NCBI GenBank assembly: GCA_954871525.1
Contig: OX940864.1
Span: 17,974,001-18,038,000, forward strand
Reading direction: 5' to 3'
DNA from: Parietaria judaica
Lineage: Eukaryota; Streptophyta; Magnoliopsida; Rosales; Urticaceae
DNA length: 64,000 nt
Part shown: positions 1-11,805 of the stretch, piece after piece
Layout: each line of letters opens with the position of its first letter
Position numbering within the stretch: position 1 is the first letter of the stretch
Program-made: the position numbers and the translations under genes
Notes under the pieces: model-generated
What the model was told of the DNA's origin: nothing
Seen by the model: the letters and a program-made list of their open reading frames with translations, nothing else
Databases searched by the model: none

Positions 1-591
1 GAACAAATCAACTCCAGGGTAGACAATTAATGAAAAAACTTAATTAATTTCTTAACAAATTTTTATCACTGAAAATATGTGGGGTTATCAATCGAAATTA
101 TTTCTAGTATGGTTTTAAAAACCAGAGAAAGTCCTCGAAGTGCCTTGATTTTAAGAGTTGCGGTTTGAGAACTCACAGAAATCGCGGTAAGTGCGAAATG
201 TCGCTCAAAACATATATAGTTTTACTTTTTCCATGTTGAACTTTTAATCTTACATTTACATTATCGTCACTTCAAAGTTTTAGTATTTAATCAATTTTGG
301 AGTTTTTACGATATCACTCTCTCCTCAATAATAAATTAGTATCTTGAATATTCATAAAATATAATTAAAACACTATATTTATAACAAATTACAAGTATAA
401 CTCTTAGTTTTATATAAAATTACAACTATAATCAGTATCGGTAGTATCAGTATTTGAATCTATGATTGCTAGTAATAGAATTCAAATTTGAATATTTATT
501 TTAGCTTGGAGAATAAATTATATATATATATATATATAAAAAAAATAATGTAAAATAAACAAATCATCGTTATCATCGGTTGGTTGGTGTG
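1..591. other. AT-rich flank without a recognisable gene
   Basis: AT-rich intergenic DNA with a short (TA)n tract near 520-538. I see no open frame with family features. The last five bases (587-591, GTGTG) are the left target-site duplication of the retrotransposon that follows. Confidence 0.6.
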
Positions 592-1293
592 TGTTGAAAC
601 ATGAATTTCGTTTATTGAGTATTTAATTATTCATGATTTCATTTTGTCTATTTATGGAAAGTATTGACGTCCTTCATGTCATGACAGCTGGTAGATATTT
701 CAGGAATGTTATCAAGTCGCCTCAATCAAGGAATGATTGAGCCATTCTCTCCCTACATTGATTGAGGAATTATGTACTGGATTAAGTGATGAAGATTGCA
801 CGTGATTCCTATGATTGGAGAGTATCAAAAAGCTTATTTTGTCATCAAGACATTAAGATATGATTGGAAAAGCTCCTATATGTTCTGGCTAATGAGGTCC
901 CATTTCGTTAGCACTTACAGAGATAATCTCTAGAATCTTCGGGAGAAGTCAATCAGCAATTCACGAGTGAAGTGGAGAAGGACGGGAAGTTCGTAGCTGA
1001 TTGTTGCAAGGGGATCTTGCAAGTTCATCCAGAGTTTACTTCGGATGTCAAAGCTGTTGTCGTGACAACAAGGGGGAGTTTCCTGTTTACGCTTTGAATC
1101 CTGATTGTAATCTTCATCTGTAATCTCTTGGTTGATTAATCTGGGTGAGTGCCCCGCAGAAGTAGTGACAGGAAGTACGAACTGCGTTACCAAAAAGTAT
1201 TGGTGTTCCTTTACTTTTCCGCACTCTCTTTATTCCTATCGTTCACGATTATAACGTCATATTATATGTGCAACGCGAAAATACGTCTTTACA
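592..1293 (+). repeat. 5' LTR of the nested-host retrotransposon
   Basis: This is a 702-bp repeat. It lacks 14 bp present in the 3' LTR: a 12-bp segment near the end (CATGTTTGTATT region) and a 2-bp GA unit. The terminal TGTTG...TTTACA matches the right copy. Confidence 0.94.
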
Positions 1294-1295
1294 AT

Positions 1296-1310
1296 TGGTA
1301 TCAGAGCAGG
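1296..1310 (+). other. Primer-binding site (initiator Met tRNA type)
   Basis: TGGTATCAGAGCAGG begins two bases after the 5' LTR. It is the usual Copia primer-binding site, complementary to the 3' end of plant initiator methionine tRNA. This fixes the element orientation as +. Confidence 0.9.
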
Positions 1311-1372
1311 TACGCTTAATGTTTGCTTTGGTTTCAGAGAAAGCGTGAAAGATCTACAAGACTATTTTCAAA

Positions 1373-2443
1373 ATGGGAACAAAAGAGAGTATTGCAATTG
1401 AACAACCACCAATACTCAATGGCTCGAATTATCATTCCTGGAAGGCCGGAATGACTATCTACATAAAACCCATCGAAGAAAATGCCTGGCCTATTCTCGT
1501 TGAAGGATGGAGTATTCCAAGCGCCACCGACGTACTTGGTGGTATGACAGTGAAGCCAATTCGAGAGTGGAGAGAAACTGAAAAATATTTTTCTTTAGCG
1601 AACGCCCGCGGCCTGAATGCGATCGCCTCTGCCATTAACGAAGAGAATTTCAACTTGATCTCTAATTTCAACTCTTCAAAGAAGGCTTGGGAAACCTTAC
1701 AAAATTTACACGAAGGAACTCACATTGTTAGATCTTCCAAACCACAAATGCATGCATCTTGTTATAAAGATTTAACATTGAGGGAGGGAGAAACTATTGC
1801 GGATGGATTAATTCAGAACAAACCCATAACCGTGGGTAATGATAAGGTACGCATTGGTAATGCTTTCCTATTAACTAATCCTTTTTGTAGGTTTTTCAAG
1901 AGGTTAAAGCCTATGGTGTCTTGGAAATCACCTTTCAAGATATCTATTGATAAAATAAAGATGAATTGTCTTGATGAGGAGAAAATTAATCACGAGGCTC
2001 AAACATGAAACAAAAGAGTGTTCATCCAACAACTCAAAAAGGTCCAAGAGATCGAGTCCGTTCAAATGTTCAATTCCGGTAAACCTAAATTTGACAATTC
2101 ATTTGCTACACAACCATGTGCAGGTGATATTTGTGGATTTGAGTTTCTTTATCAATTTAGCATGATGTGTTTAGATGATGTTGTTTTGAAAAATGGTCAA
2201 ACAGTTTTTCAAAATGCTGATTTGAAAATTACCGTATTTTGCAAAATATATTTTAAAAGAAAATCATTGGTATATTCCTTCTATAATTTTCTTGGCCATT
2301 TTATTTATCAATATATCAAATTTTTGAGAAGTCCAATTGAAGGAATGATACCGACATTTTGGATGTTTGACAACTATGAACATTTCTTGTTGAATTATGG
2401 AAGAAAATGGAGTTTTAAAATCTCTCACATCAACATGGTTTAA
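1373..2443 (+). pseudogene. Copia gag-like remnant
   Basis: A 211-residue open frame (1373-2008) contains the N-terminal motif LNGSNYHSWK near residues 15-24, typical of plant Copia gag polyproteins (DUF4219/UBN2 type). An AWETLQNLHEGT segment follows near residue 105. The frame stops early. Shifted frames run on to about 2443 with another gag-like patch (MCLDDVVLKNGQ). No CCHC zinc knuckle is seen. This is the broken structural gene of the surrounding element; it could supply nothing beyond a partial capsid. The assignment to gag is by motif and position. Confidence 0.72.
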
Positions 2444-3040
2444 CATTCATCGATGAGATTATATTTTGATGTTGTATGGTGTTTTGATTGTAGTTGTTGT
2501 TTGTGATTGTGTTTTGTTTTAAAAAAAAAATGGGTTTTATTTATAAAAAAAAAAAAGTGCATGCTCTTCATAAATGCTTGTATGCATATTGTGTGTTGTT
2601 TGCCTATGTAATATGCATGTTTGTTTTGGTATGAATTTTCTCTTGGGTAGGAATATATATATTTGGTTTAGGGCTTGAATATTGTGTTCTAGGACTCACT
2701 TAAGCACACATAATTTTTATGTTCTAGGATCAGTATTTAAAGCTTTACCATATTTTATTTCTTAGGATTCTGAAATACAGGTTTATGCTTCTCACGCTTC
2801 AGAAATTCTTACAAAGATTCAGGTCTCCACCTCATGTGAATGTTCCTGACATACCAGTAACTGCGATACCAGCTCATGAGCCCTCTACTCTACCTACAGA
2901 TGTGATAACCTCTACATAGGTTCCTGCTGAAGTGTTCGAAGTCTACCAAGCCTACTGAGGTGTTTGATACAATACAAAGTTCAGAAGAAGAGAACCATGG
3001 AGAAGAAGATGAAGAATAATAAGAAGAAGTGGGTCAATAC

Positions 3041-5764
3041 TGTTGGACATGTGTGTCCTTAAACAAGATATTTTTATCGATTTGTAAAAGATTATGACAA
3101 GTCGTTGAATAAAGATGATGCTTATTATGATAATCTTATTATAGTTTTTGGTAGAGTAAAATAGAATGTTTGATCATTAGTTCATAAAGGATGCTATTAT
3201 GCATTATTATCACAACAGAGTCAATGTGAAGTAGAATTAATAATCATAATAAATGAACTTAAAATGTCTGTGACCTGATTAACTGGGTGGGAGCCCATTA
3301 ATCGTATAAGGTCATTAATGTGACAAAGTGACAATCCTATTCTGGATTTTGTGTGTGTCACACTCACTAGAAGTGCATTAAGTATGAAGTGTCTTCATAC
3401 TGGACTGGACCTGACTTAAACTCCAGAAGTTATCATATAAGACCGTCACTGATAACTTGGAGTTGAGTCACTAGTAGATGATCAAATGGATATTCGATCT
3501 AAGTCCTGATTGATCTTGAGTCCGAGTTGCTGGCTTGATTGTTCTTTGATTTAACCGTTAAAGAACACAATATATTACCGTTGTTCCCAACACTATTATT
3601 TTGGGAGCATGATAGTCAGCAGTAAGGGTAGCTTGGTCATAGACATGGGCATCACACAGCTCTCTTCAGAGTCATGATGATTCCCTTGATTGTCGGTGGT
3701 GAGAAGTGAGAGGTACCCGTGCGCAACTTATGAATCGAAACCATAAGTGGGTTACTCATAATATTACTGACTGAGTCAAGGATGAAAATGCAATGAAGGG
3801 GCATAACGGTAGAAACCGCCTGCTCGTGTGTGGATCATCAAGTGAAAGATCAATAACGCGAATTTGATTGTATCAATGGACACCCTGCTGCAATAAAGAG
3901 AATAATATATATTGTAACACTAAAGAGTGCAGCCTCGGGTTTATAGTGGAATAACACCGAGGTTTGACGAACATCCTAGCAGTTCGTTAGAGCTTAAGTG
4001 ATACGGGTCCATGTCCCACGATAGCTCCGTAACGGATGATACGTACGTGATAAAAACATTCGAAATGTTTTTAAAATCATTTGGCAAGACTCATAAAACT
4101 GAAGTTTGTGACAGACATCAGATAGTTTTATCAGTAGCGTGGCAAAAGTACTATATCTTGGTAACCAAAATTAACTGACAAAATAAAGTAGAATTTGGAT
4201 TTTCTGTCAACATGAAAGTTGTTGGAAATTAATTTCTAAGAAACTTTTCTTTTGGAACCGAGTCGTTTCGACGTACAGTTTGTGATGTAGATAATTTCTA
4301 AGTTTGTGATCGTTTCAGTAAACTATGAAATTGAATCGCATGTCACGAATTTAAATGATGGTGTGTCACCATGACATTTAAATGTGTTATATTGAGATAA
4401 GAGAATATTAATATAATTTAATTATTAATGTATTATTAATAATTAATCAATAATTAATAGATTTATATTAATATGTAAATAATATATTTTTGTATATATT
4501 ATAAAGTGTAAAAATCGAATTGGGCATTGGAATGTGGAACCATACACATTCGAATGGATAGACTTTGGTCTTTCCATAATTGCGGCAAAATTACCAAATG
4601 TTTTGGTATTTGAGAAAAACCCTAAAATCAATTTAATCCATTGGATCGGTTATGATTTAATATCAACCGTTGGATTAAGATATTGATAAATTCGAAATTA
4701 ATAACTTGGTGACCAAGTTTTTCGAATTTGATTAATCAATTATATCCGTTAGATCGGTCTAAGATTTAATCTTTACCGTCGGATTAGAAATTAATTAATT
4801 ATATATATATTTATATTATTTTTTGAATTATAGTTTATGGATAAATTCGAAATTGTTTTTTATTAAATCTTTTAATATTTAATTTTATCCTAAACTAATT
4901 TGATCCATTAGATCGGATTAAAGATTTATCTCAACCGTTGGATCTAGATAATATTGATTCGAATTTTAATATATATATATATAATTCGAATTTTATAAAG
5001 ATAAGAAGATAAGATTGGATTTTTGATTTTATCCAAATCTTTCTTATTTAATTAAATCCCTAATTAATTATATCCATTAGATTTAGATAAGATTAAATCT
5101 AGACCATTGGATTGAGATAATTAATTATATTTAATATATAGAATTCAAAATTAGGGAGGAAATTTCTCTAATTCGGTTACAGTCTGAGCCTATAAATAGG
5201 AGGCTCATTCTACACATTTTTCACGTCTCTCCCCAGAGAAAAATTCGAACTCTCCCTCTCCCTCAGGGTTTGCGAATTTTCTCTCTGATCTCTCTTTCTG
5301 GTTCGGCTTAAGAGACTTATTTCTGCGGAAGCTTAAAAAGAACCATCAGTTTAAATTTTGCGACGGAATCCTGCCGGCGAAGCCCACGCTTCGGTACGAG
5401 GATTCCAGGAGAATATCGCAGAAGATCACGGGAGTTTCCCTCAGCACCGGCGGAGCCCTGCCCGATTCAGAACGCGCAGCCGGAAGTCGTCATTAGAGGT
5501 ACGGCCTTATGCATTGGGTTAATAAATGCAACCATTTACTGCTTTCTATTTATTTCCTATAATGACTAGATTATTAATAATGATTTATGAATATTACATT
5601 ACATAATATTTATCAGATCTTGTAATATGGTTATTATCCGATATCCGGACCGTTGAACGGATAACAAGTTTTCCGCTTTAAAATAATTTTTTAAATGTTA
5701 CTCGGACGGTTCAGAGGTATAATTCGTGATAATTAACATGGAATCCGAGACTTAATTCCCAAGA
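3041..5764 (+). mobile_element. Nested 2.7-kb solo LTR
   Basis: The segment starts TGTTGGACATG and ends TTAATTCCCAAGA, which reads as a CCCAACA end with one substitution. It is flanked by identical AATAC at 3036-3040 and 5765-5769, a 5-bp target duplication. Removing it joins the acidic, degenerate reading region on its left (2930-3036) to the similar region on its right. A TATA box and GC-rich leader-like stretch lie near its 3' third. No internal coding domain, primer site or second LTR is present, so I call it a solo LTR left by LTR-LTR recombination. Confidence 0.82.
5191..5198 (+). promoter_or_regulatory. TATA box of the solo LTR
   Basis: TATAAATA is followed by a pyrimidine-rich leader (CTCTCCCCAGAG, CTCTCCCTCTCCC), the usual layout of an LTR U3/R junction. 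Promoter activity is inferred. Confidence 0.6.
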
Positions 5765-5854
5765 AATACAAGTCAAGCATATGCTTAAGGTCGTACATCG
5801 GCCAAGATCCCGGAGATTTCTTGCTCTGACTTTGAGCCTTCTCCAGCCCATGAA

Positions 5855-6046
5855 GTGACCTCAGCTGTTATCGATCCCAAGGATGTTCATGCTCCTACTG
5901 AAGACCCTGCTGATGGTGACAAGGAAGTCACCCAGGATGATGACAACAGGGATGACAAGGAGAGCGCCGAAGACACTCCTGATGAAGAATCCTCAGAGAA
6001 AGAAGATGAATACACTGATGAAGAAGCTGACACTGATGGTGAATAA
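5855..6046 (+). pseudogene. Acidic C-terminal remnant of retrotransposon protein
   Basis: This 63-residue frame is almost entirely Asp, Glu, Lys and Ser (for example DDDNRDDKESAEDT and EEADTDGE). A related Glu-rich stretch lies left of the solo LTR (about 2930-3036), so the solo LTR split one acidic region. Acidic low-complexity tails occur in several plant retrotransposon proteins. No fold or function can be assigned. Confidence 0.45.
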
Positions 6047-6302
6047 GTAGATGCTCCGGAAACTGTCGTCAAGAAGACTACTAGTGAACAAGATGAAGAC
6101 TACGAGGAAGGATCGTCGTCTTCCCGCTCATCCTAAGCCAGTTTGAGTCGGTTCCCCTTCGGCAATTCCTGGCCCAAGGAGGAGAAATCACAGACGTTGC
6201 AATCATTTTTAGCCTTTATATTTTCTCAGTTTCAAACTCATGCATCACTAGATATTCTTGCTTATATGTTTATGTGTGACTTTTTGCTTGTTATGTTTGA
6301 AT

Positions 6303-7100
6303 TAGGGGTGAAAGCGGAACCGGGAACCGGTATATTTTTATTTTTTGGTACCTATTTTGAAAATTCGGGATTTTTTTTCTTGGTACCGGTTCCCGGTTCC
6401 AATTGTATATTTCCCTTTTTTTTTGAAAACTGGAACCGGACCGGGAAAAATTCGTGAGAGAATCGTGAAAAAATTCGTGATATAATACGTGACTAAAACC
6501 GGGAGTAAAGCGTTCGACTTCTCTAGAGTCGGGAGGAAAGCATCGCCGAAATCACATAGGAGGGCTGGAATCATTCGAAGAAAAAAATAAAAACTTGAGA
6601 GAAGTAAAAGAAACCGAAATCAAAGAAGAAAGTGAGGAAATCAAGCCTTTCGAAGGTGTGCAATTGACATAGAATAAACCATAAAAGATATTTCGCAGAA
6701 GGAAATCAAACCTGGACGAGGAAAAGCCAAAAGCAGAGAGAAGGTGGGGATAAAGAGTCGCAAGCGAGAGAGAGGAATGAGGAAGGAGGCATAAACCCTA
6801 ATTTTTTTAATGGTAAAAAACGACATATAATTCTAAAAAAAACAAAATGACATATTAAACCAAAACGACATAAAAATATTTAAAAAACGACATAAAAATA
6901 CATAAACCGGAACCGGTACCAAAAATCGGGAAAAACGGTTCTGGTTCCCGGTTCCGGTTCACGGTTCCGAAATTCGAGGAACCGGGAAGTACCGGTTCCC
7001 GGTTTTAAACACAATTTCCCTATTTTTTTCTTAAACCGATCCGGAACCGGTACCGGAACCGGGACGAAACCGGGAAACGGTGACAAAATTTTCACCCCTA
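6303..7100. mobile_element. Non-autonomous hAT-type element, copy 1
   Basis: The ends are TAGGGGTGAAA and its inverted copy TTTCACCCCTA. They are flanked by an exact 8-bp duplication GTTTGAAT (6295-6302 and 7101-7108), which is the hAT signature. Both subterminal zones are packed with variants of GGTTCCGG and CCCGGTTCC in opposite orientation. The middle is AT-rich with several AAACGACATA words. No transposase frame is present. Confidence 0.92.
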
Positions 7101-7314
7101 GTTTGAATGAATGTTTTGGTCGTTGCACGTCTGTGGTTGAAATGTTTCAGGATATCTTCAGGATCACTAACATTTTTGCAGGTTTACAAGTACTAAAAGT
7201 CTGATGTTGCTCCCGCTGACATGACAACATATGTATACCTGCCTGCTCTGCTCTGCCTTATATGTGTCTGAAGATCTCTGCGGCTTCCTGAAATCAGTTG
7301 TTCCATAAATTGCC

Positions 7315-7324
7315 AAAGGGGGAG
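7315..7324 (+). other. Polypurine tract
   Basis: AAAGGGGGAG lies two bases before the 3' LTR, the expected site of plus-strand priming. Confidence 0.85.
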
Positions 7325-7326
7325 TT

Positions 7327-8042
7327 TGTTGAAACATGAATTTCGTTTATTGAGTATTTAATTATTCATGATTTCATTTTGTCTATTTATGGAAAGTATT
7401 GACGTCCTTGATGTCATGACAGCTGGTAGATATTTCGGGAATGTTATCAAGTCGCCTCAATCAAGGAATGATTGAGCCATTCTCTCCCTGCATTGATTGA
7501 GGAATTATGTGCTGGATTGAGTGATGAAGATTGCACGTGATTCCTATGATTGGAGAGTATCAAGGAGCTTATTTTGTCATCAAGACATGAAGATATGATT
7601 GGAAAAGCTCCTATAAGTCCTGGCTAATGAGGTCCCATTTCGTTAGCACTTACAGAGAGATAATCTCTAGAATCTTCGGGAGAAGTCAATCAACAATTCA
7701 CGAGTGAAGTGGAGAAGGACGGGACGTTCGTAGCTGATTGTTGCAAGGGGATCTTGCAAGTTCATCCAGACTTTACTTCGGATGTCAAAGTTGTTGTCGT
7801 GACAACAAGGGGGAGTTTCCTGTTTACGCTTTGAATCATGTTTGTATTACTGATTGTAATCTTCATCTATAATCTCTTGGTTTATTAATCTGGGTGAGTG
7901 CCCCGCAGAAGTAGTGATAGGAAGTCCGAACTGCGTTACCAAAAAGTATTGGTGTTCCTTTACTTTTCTGCACTCTCTTTATTCCTATCGTTCACGATTA
8001 TAACGTCATATTATATGTGCAACGCGAAAATACGTCTTTACA
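7327..8042 (+). repeat. 3' LTR of the nested-host retrotransposon
   Basis: This 716-bp direct copy of 592-1293 ends at CTTTACA and is followed by the target duplication GTGTG. Frames inside it, such as 7898-8089, are LTR sequence and not genes. Confidence 0.94.
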
Positions 8043-8047
8043 GTGTG

Positions 8048-9404
8048 TCTCTCGAGAAAATATCAACTTTAAGAATGTTTTATATTTGATATGTATGAAA
8101 TAATTAATAATAATGCCTAATTAATTTATTTAATTAAGATAAATGATAATATGATTTAATGAGATTAGTTGTATCATATGACTAATTGAATACAAAGTTA
8201 TCCGATATTTTTTGAAACATCCCTAAGTGATATTAATTATAATTTTTTTCACGTGATTTTGTATTCAATCAATAAATGAAAAACATATCTTCAAAATGTA
8301 GCGACAAATAAACTAGTGTAGCTTCAAAATCGCGATGCAAGCTTCTGCAGCCCTCTCCCCCCCCCCCCCCCCCCCCCCCTCTCTCGGCCTGCCATCGCGA
8401 CGAAGCCACGACGCATCGCGATTCCGGAAGCCACGACGCGTTGCGACTCCGGGATCCACGATTGGTCACGATTTGTTCGCGATCGGTCGCGACTCGTGGG
8501 TGTGCAGCTCTACTCACGCATCGCCATGTGCAACTCTATTGTAGAAGAACGTCGCTTCGTGAGCTAAGCATTAAGTTAACAAATAAAAATAATAATATGG
8601 AAGACACTTTCACTTTATGTTTACTATTTTTTTTTTTTTACTAAAGTGTTATTACTATTTTAGATTACATGTACATTTGTATTACAAGATATATTCGGTG
8701 TATCGTGAGAAATTTGGAGACCATTTTCTCATGACACGAGCATGATTTAAGTGTGGAATTTTCTTCATTCGTGAAGCTAAAGCATTGAGCCTCAAAGAAA
8801 ATCTCTCTCGATCAAGGGGAAAAAAACCTTGATTGTTGTCTACTAGAGGTTGACTCCAAGTCTGATATTCGTGTGTCAGATTTTTGTATTTTAGTGTCAG
8901 ACTATTTAAATTTATCAAAGCACTTTTCGCAAGCGCGTTTTGGCTTTGTGAATACGGTTGTTCATGATCTCTCTAGAGTGACGTATTCTTTGTCTGGTAT
9001 TTTAGAGTGAGTTGATACCTCTAATGTTTATATTTGCGATTATCTCTTAACAAGATGCCTAATATATCGTCATTTTTTTATAATGTTTTTTTTTTTTTAA
9101 CTTTATACCCTGTATATGAACTATGAAGGATGAAAACATGTTTTAACTTACTAAAATTTTAAGATAAATTATTAATTTTTTGTATTTTTATCTCTATATA
9201 ACTCATACATTTTTATATTTTGTTTTATTTAACTTATAATTTTGTATTTTTTTTTATCTTTATATAACTCTTAACCTTGTATTTAATATTTATATTTATT
9301 TAACCCTTTAATAGTATACCAGTAATTTAAAAGAATCATCACATGAACACAAATATATAAAATGAAAGCTAAAATAAAAATTAGAAATTATGTGATATAG
9401 TTAG
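8048..9404. other. Intergenic DNA with a GC-rich island and 23-nt poly-C
   Basis: Mostly AT-rich, except for about 8335-8545. That part carries a 23-base C run (8357-8379) followed by repeated words such as TCGCGAT, TCGCGAC and CCACGACGC. Frames on both strands there are low-complexity (Pro or Gly runs) and do not look like proteins. The island may be part of a degenerate transposon end, but no inverted repeat or duplication was found. Confidence 0.5.
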
Positions 9405-9742
9405 TCCCCAAAATCCCCCCACAGGTTAAACCCGGATACCCAAAAAAAAAAAAAAAACCCCGGATCCGGATATATCCGTATCCGGATATTACGCAACCCG
9501 GGTATCAAAATATCCAGTTTTTTTTTTAAATAATAACTTTTGATATGGGCCGTTGGATCATCAAGATCAACGGTCCAGAAAATAGATTTAATTAAAATAA
9601 ATAAAAAATACTAACCCGGATCCGGATATATCCGGGATTTTTTTTCCCGGTCCAGGATATATCCGTATCCGGTTTTTTTTTTAAAAAAAAAAAAAACTAA
9701 AACCCGGATGGGTTTTTTTTTTATACATTTTTTGGGACATGT
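9405..9742. repeat. Possible small transposon rich in CCGGATATATCC
   Basis: The left edge AGTCCCCAAAATC and the right edge TTTTTTGGGAC form an imperfect inverted pair. The interior repeats the near-palindrome GGATCCGGATATATCCGG. The organisation resembles the hAT-type elements elsewhere in the window, but the ends differ and no target duplication is clear. Confidence 0.35.
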
Positions 9743-10879
9743 TACATCCTCAATTTATTTGGATCTATACGTGGGTGAGAAAAATGCATAGTTTAAAGGA
9801 AGATGTGATTGAAAAGAAAAAAAAAAAGACAGAAAAAGAGATGTGATTCCACGTGGACAATAATGCTAATTTCCAACCCCCACTTATTATTGTAAATAAA
9901 CAAATAAGAGGTGGGTTATTCTATTTCTCCACTTTATTTATAACCTAATTATTAGATAATTTCTTTATAGATTGATTCGTTTTGGGAACCAAATTGTCAA
10001 TGTGGGTGTAAATTTCTGCAATTGTAGGACCAATAGTACAAATGGGTTATTGTGGCATTGTTGTCTTTGGTCCCAATGCTATAGCAACATAGTGAAATGC
10101 AAGAGTGGAACATATAAATGCTTTGTAAGATTAAATAAATAAAATCATAAAAAAAATATGAGACAGCATGGTAATATAAGTATACAATTTATGTTTCTTT
10201 TTTATTTTTTGCGCAAACGGCAATTAGTTCACTCCTTTGGATCGGTAAATTGGCAATTTAGAACGAAACCAAACTATGGCCTATCTCAAGAGAATGATCC
10301 GATCTAATTCAAGTCCTAATCTATATATATATAAAAGCATGAAGACAAGTTTTCTCAACAAATTTTTTATAATGGCATCTGAAATGTTATATTTTTAGAA
10401 TTTTGAATTAAATTTAAATCTATATATATTAAAGATGTCTTTAAAGTTTTAGATGTTAATATCATTTATTTTATTGAACATCAAAAGCCTGATGACAAGT
10501 TTTCTTAAGACAATTCTATTATGTAGACATGTTCAAATACTAAATTTTTAGAATTTTGAATTAAAAAAAAAATCATAAAAAACTCATACCATTTATGATG
10601 AACACTATCAATTAATCTCACCACAATAAATTAGTAGCCTAAAAAGGCAAGGATTTGAGAATCCTCAATTTCTACAATTTTCAAATTTACAATTTTTTTA
10701 ATAATCTATATATATATATTATAAAATGAACTCACAAGTGACATGGTATTATAAAATTCAAATATTGAGAATTCTAATTTTTTCCATAACTCACAAGTGA
10801 TGGCTTCATAAGAATTCTAATTTTTCTAAATTTTGTAATTTTTATTAAGAGGTGATTATAATTGACTGATCATCAAGAA

Positions 10880-11107
10880 AAAAGAGTTTTAAATTGTCTT
10901 AATCTGTGTAGATTATATCATTATTATTAAGTAGCATTTCATCCTCATCCAAAATCAAGACTTTTTATTTTACAAATTATGCAACGTTGTTTAACATGGA
11001 ATACTAGAAAAGAGTTTTGAATTGTCTCTAATGTGTATAGATTAATTCATTATTGTTAAGTAACATTTCATCCTCATCCAAAATCAAAAGACTTTTTATT
11101 CTACGAA
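10880..11107. repeat. 128-bp tandem duplication, second unit split by the inner Helitron
   Basis: The unit starting AAAAGAGTTTT at 10880 recurs at 11008, a period of 128 bp. Unit 2 runs to 11107 and resumes at 17132 (TTATGTTGCGTTGTTTAAC), matching TTATGCAACGTTGTTTAAC of unit 1. Unit 1 therefore shows what the site looked like before Helitron insertion. Confidence 0.8.
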
Positions 11108-11805
11108 CTAGTGGACCGGCACCGCGCTTCGCGCGGTGTTGAGAAAACTTTTAATAAATAAATTAAGTATTAAAATATTGATTTAATTAATATAATGTGT
11201 GATGTAATTTAAAAATATATCACAATCTAATTCAACAATGGTTCGATTTATGTAAATTTACTAACATTTTTTTAATTGAATAAGAGCATAAATACTTAAA
11301 AAAGTTGAACACCAACAAAGAGATACTGATTTCTTTAACATAGAACCAATTTGGGATTTATGTATTGTTTTGAACTAACTTTTTATAAACAATTTAATGT
11401 AAATTGATCTTGGAAAACATAACATATATAATTTTGTTTTGAATTATATTCAATTAGTGTTTCTATGAACAAAATCAATTATCATGTTGCTAAGATAGAC
11501 ATTTTTTATGTCAAAGGCTAGATGGTGTAGATTAATTTCAGGGTCTACTATCCAAGTCAATGACTAAAATTAACTTCAGTACATGCATCTTGTAAAAAAG
11601 TCCTCCATTGCCAATATAAGATGACTGGTCAATCATATTATCTTACATTATAATTAACAAACTAAAAATATCATTTTTAAATGGTTTTTTCTTTCATCTC
11701 TTCATAAATTTTAACAAAAGGATGCATCGAATTTTGTTTCTAGCTCTTCCTTGAGAATCTTGACGAATTGTCCCAGTTTTCTAAAAAAAATTAAGTTAAT
11801 AAGGA

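Larger units (their letters stand above)
592..8042 (+). mobile_element. Defective Copia-type LTR retrotransposon carrying two nested insertions
   Basis: Two long direct repeats (592-1293 and 7327-8042) begin TGTTGAAAC and end CTTTACA, in TG...CA form. The element is flanked by identical 5-bp GTGTG at 587-591 and 8043-8047. A primer-binding site follows the left LTR and a purine tract (AAAGGGGGAG) precedes the right one. The only retroviral-type protein remnant is a Copia gag-like segment near the 5' end. I see no protease, integrase or reverse transcriptase, so this copy cannot have moved without help. By eye the LTRs differ at about 19 positions of about 700 plus two small indels. Inside lie a solo LTR of another family (3041-5764) and a hAT-type element (6303-7100), each with its own target duplication, so both arrived later. 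Confidence 0.93.
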
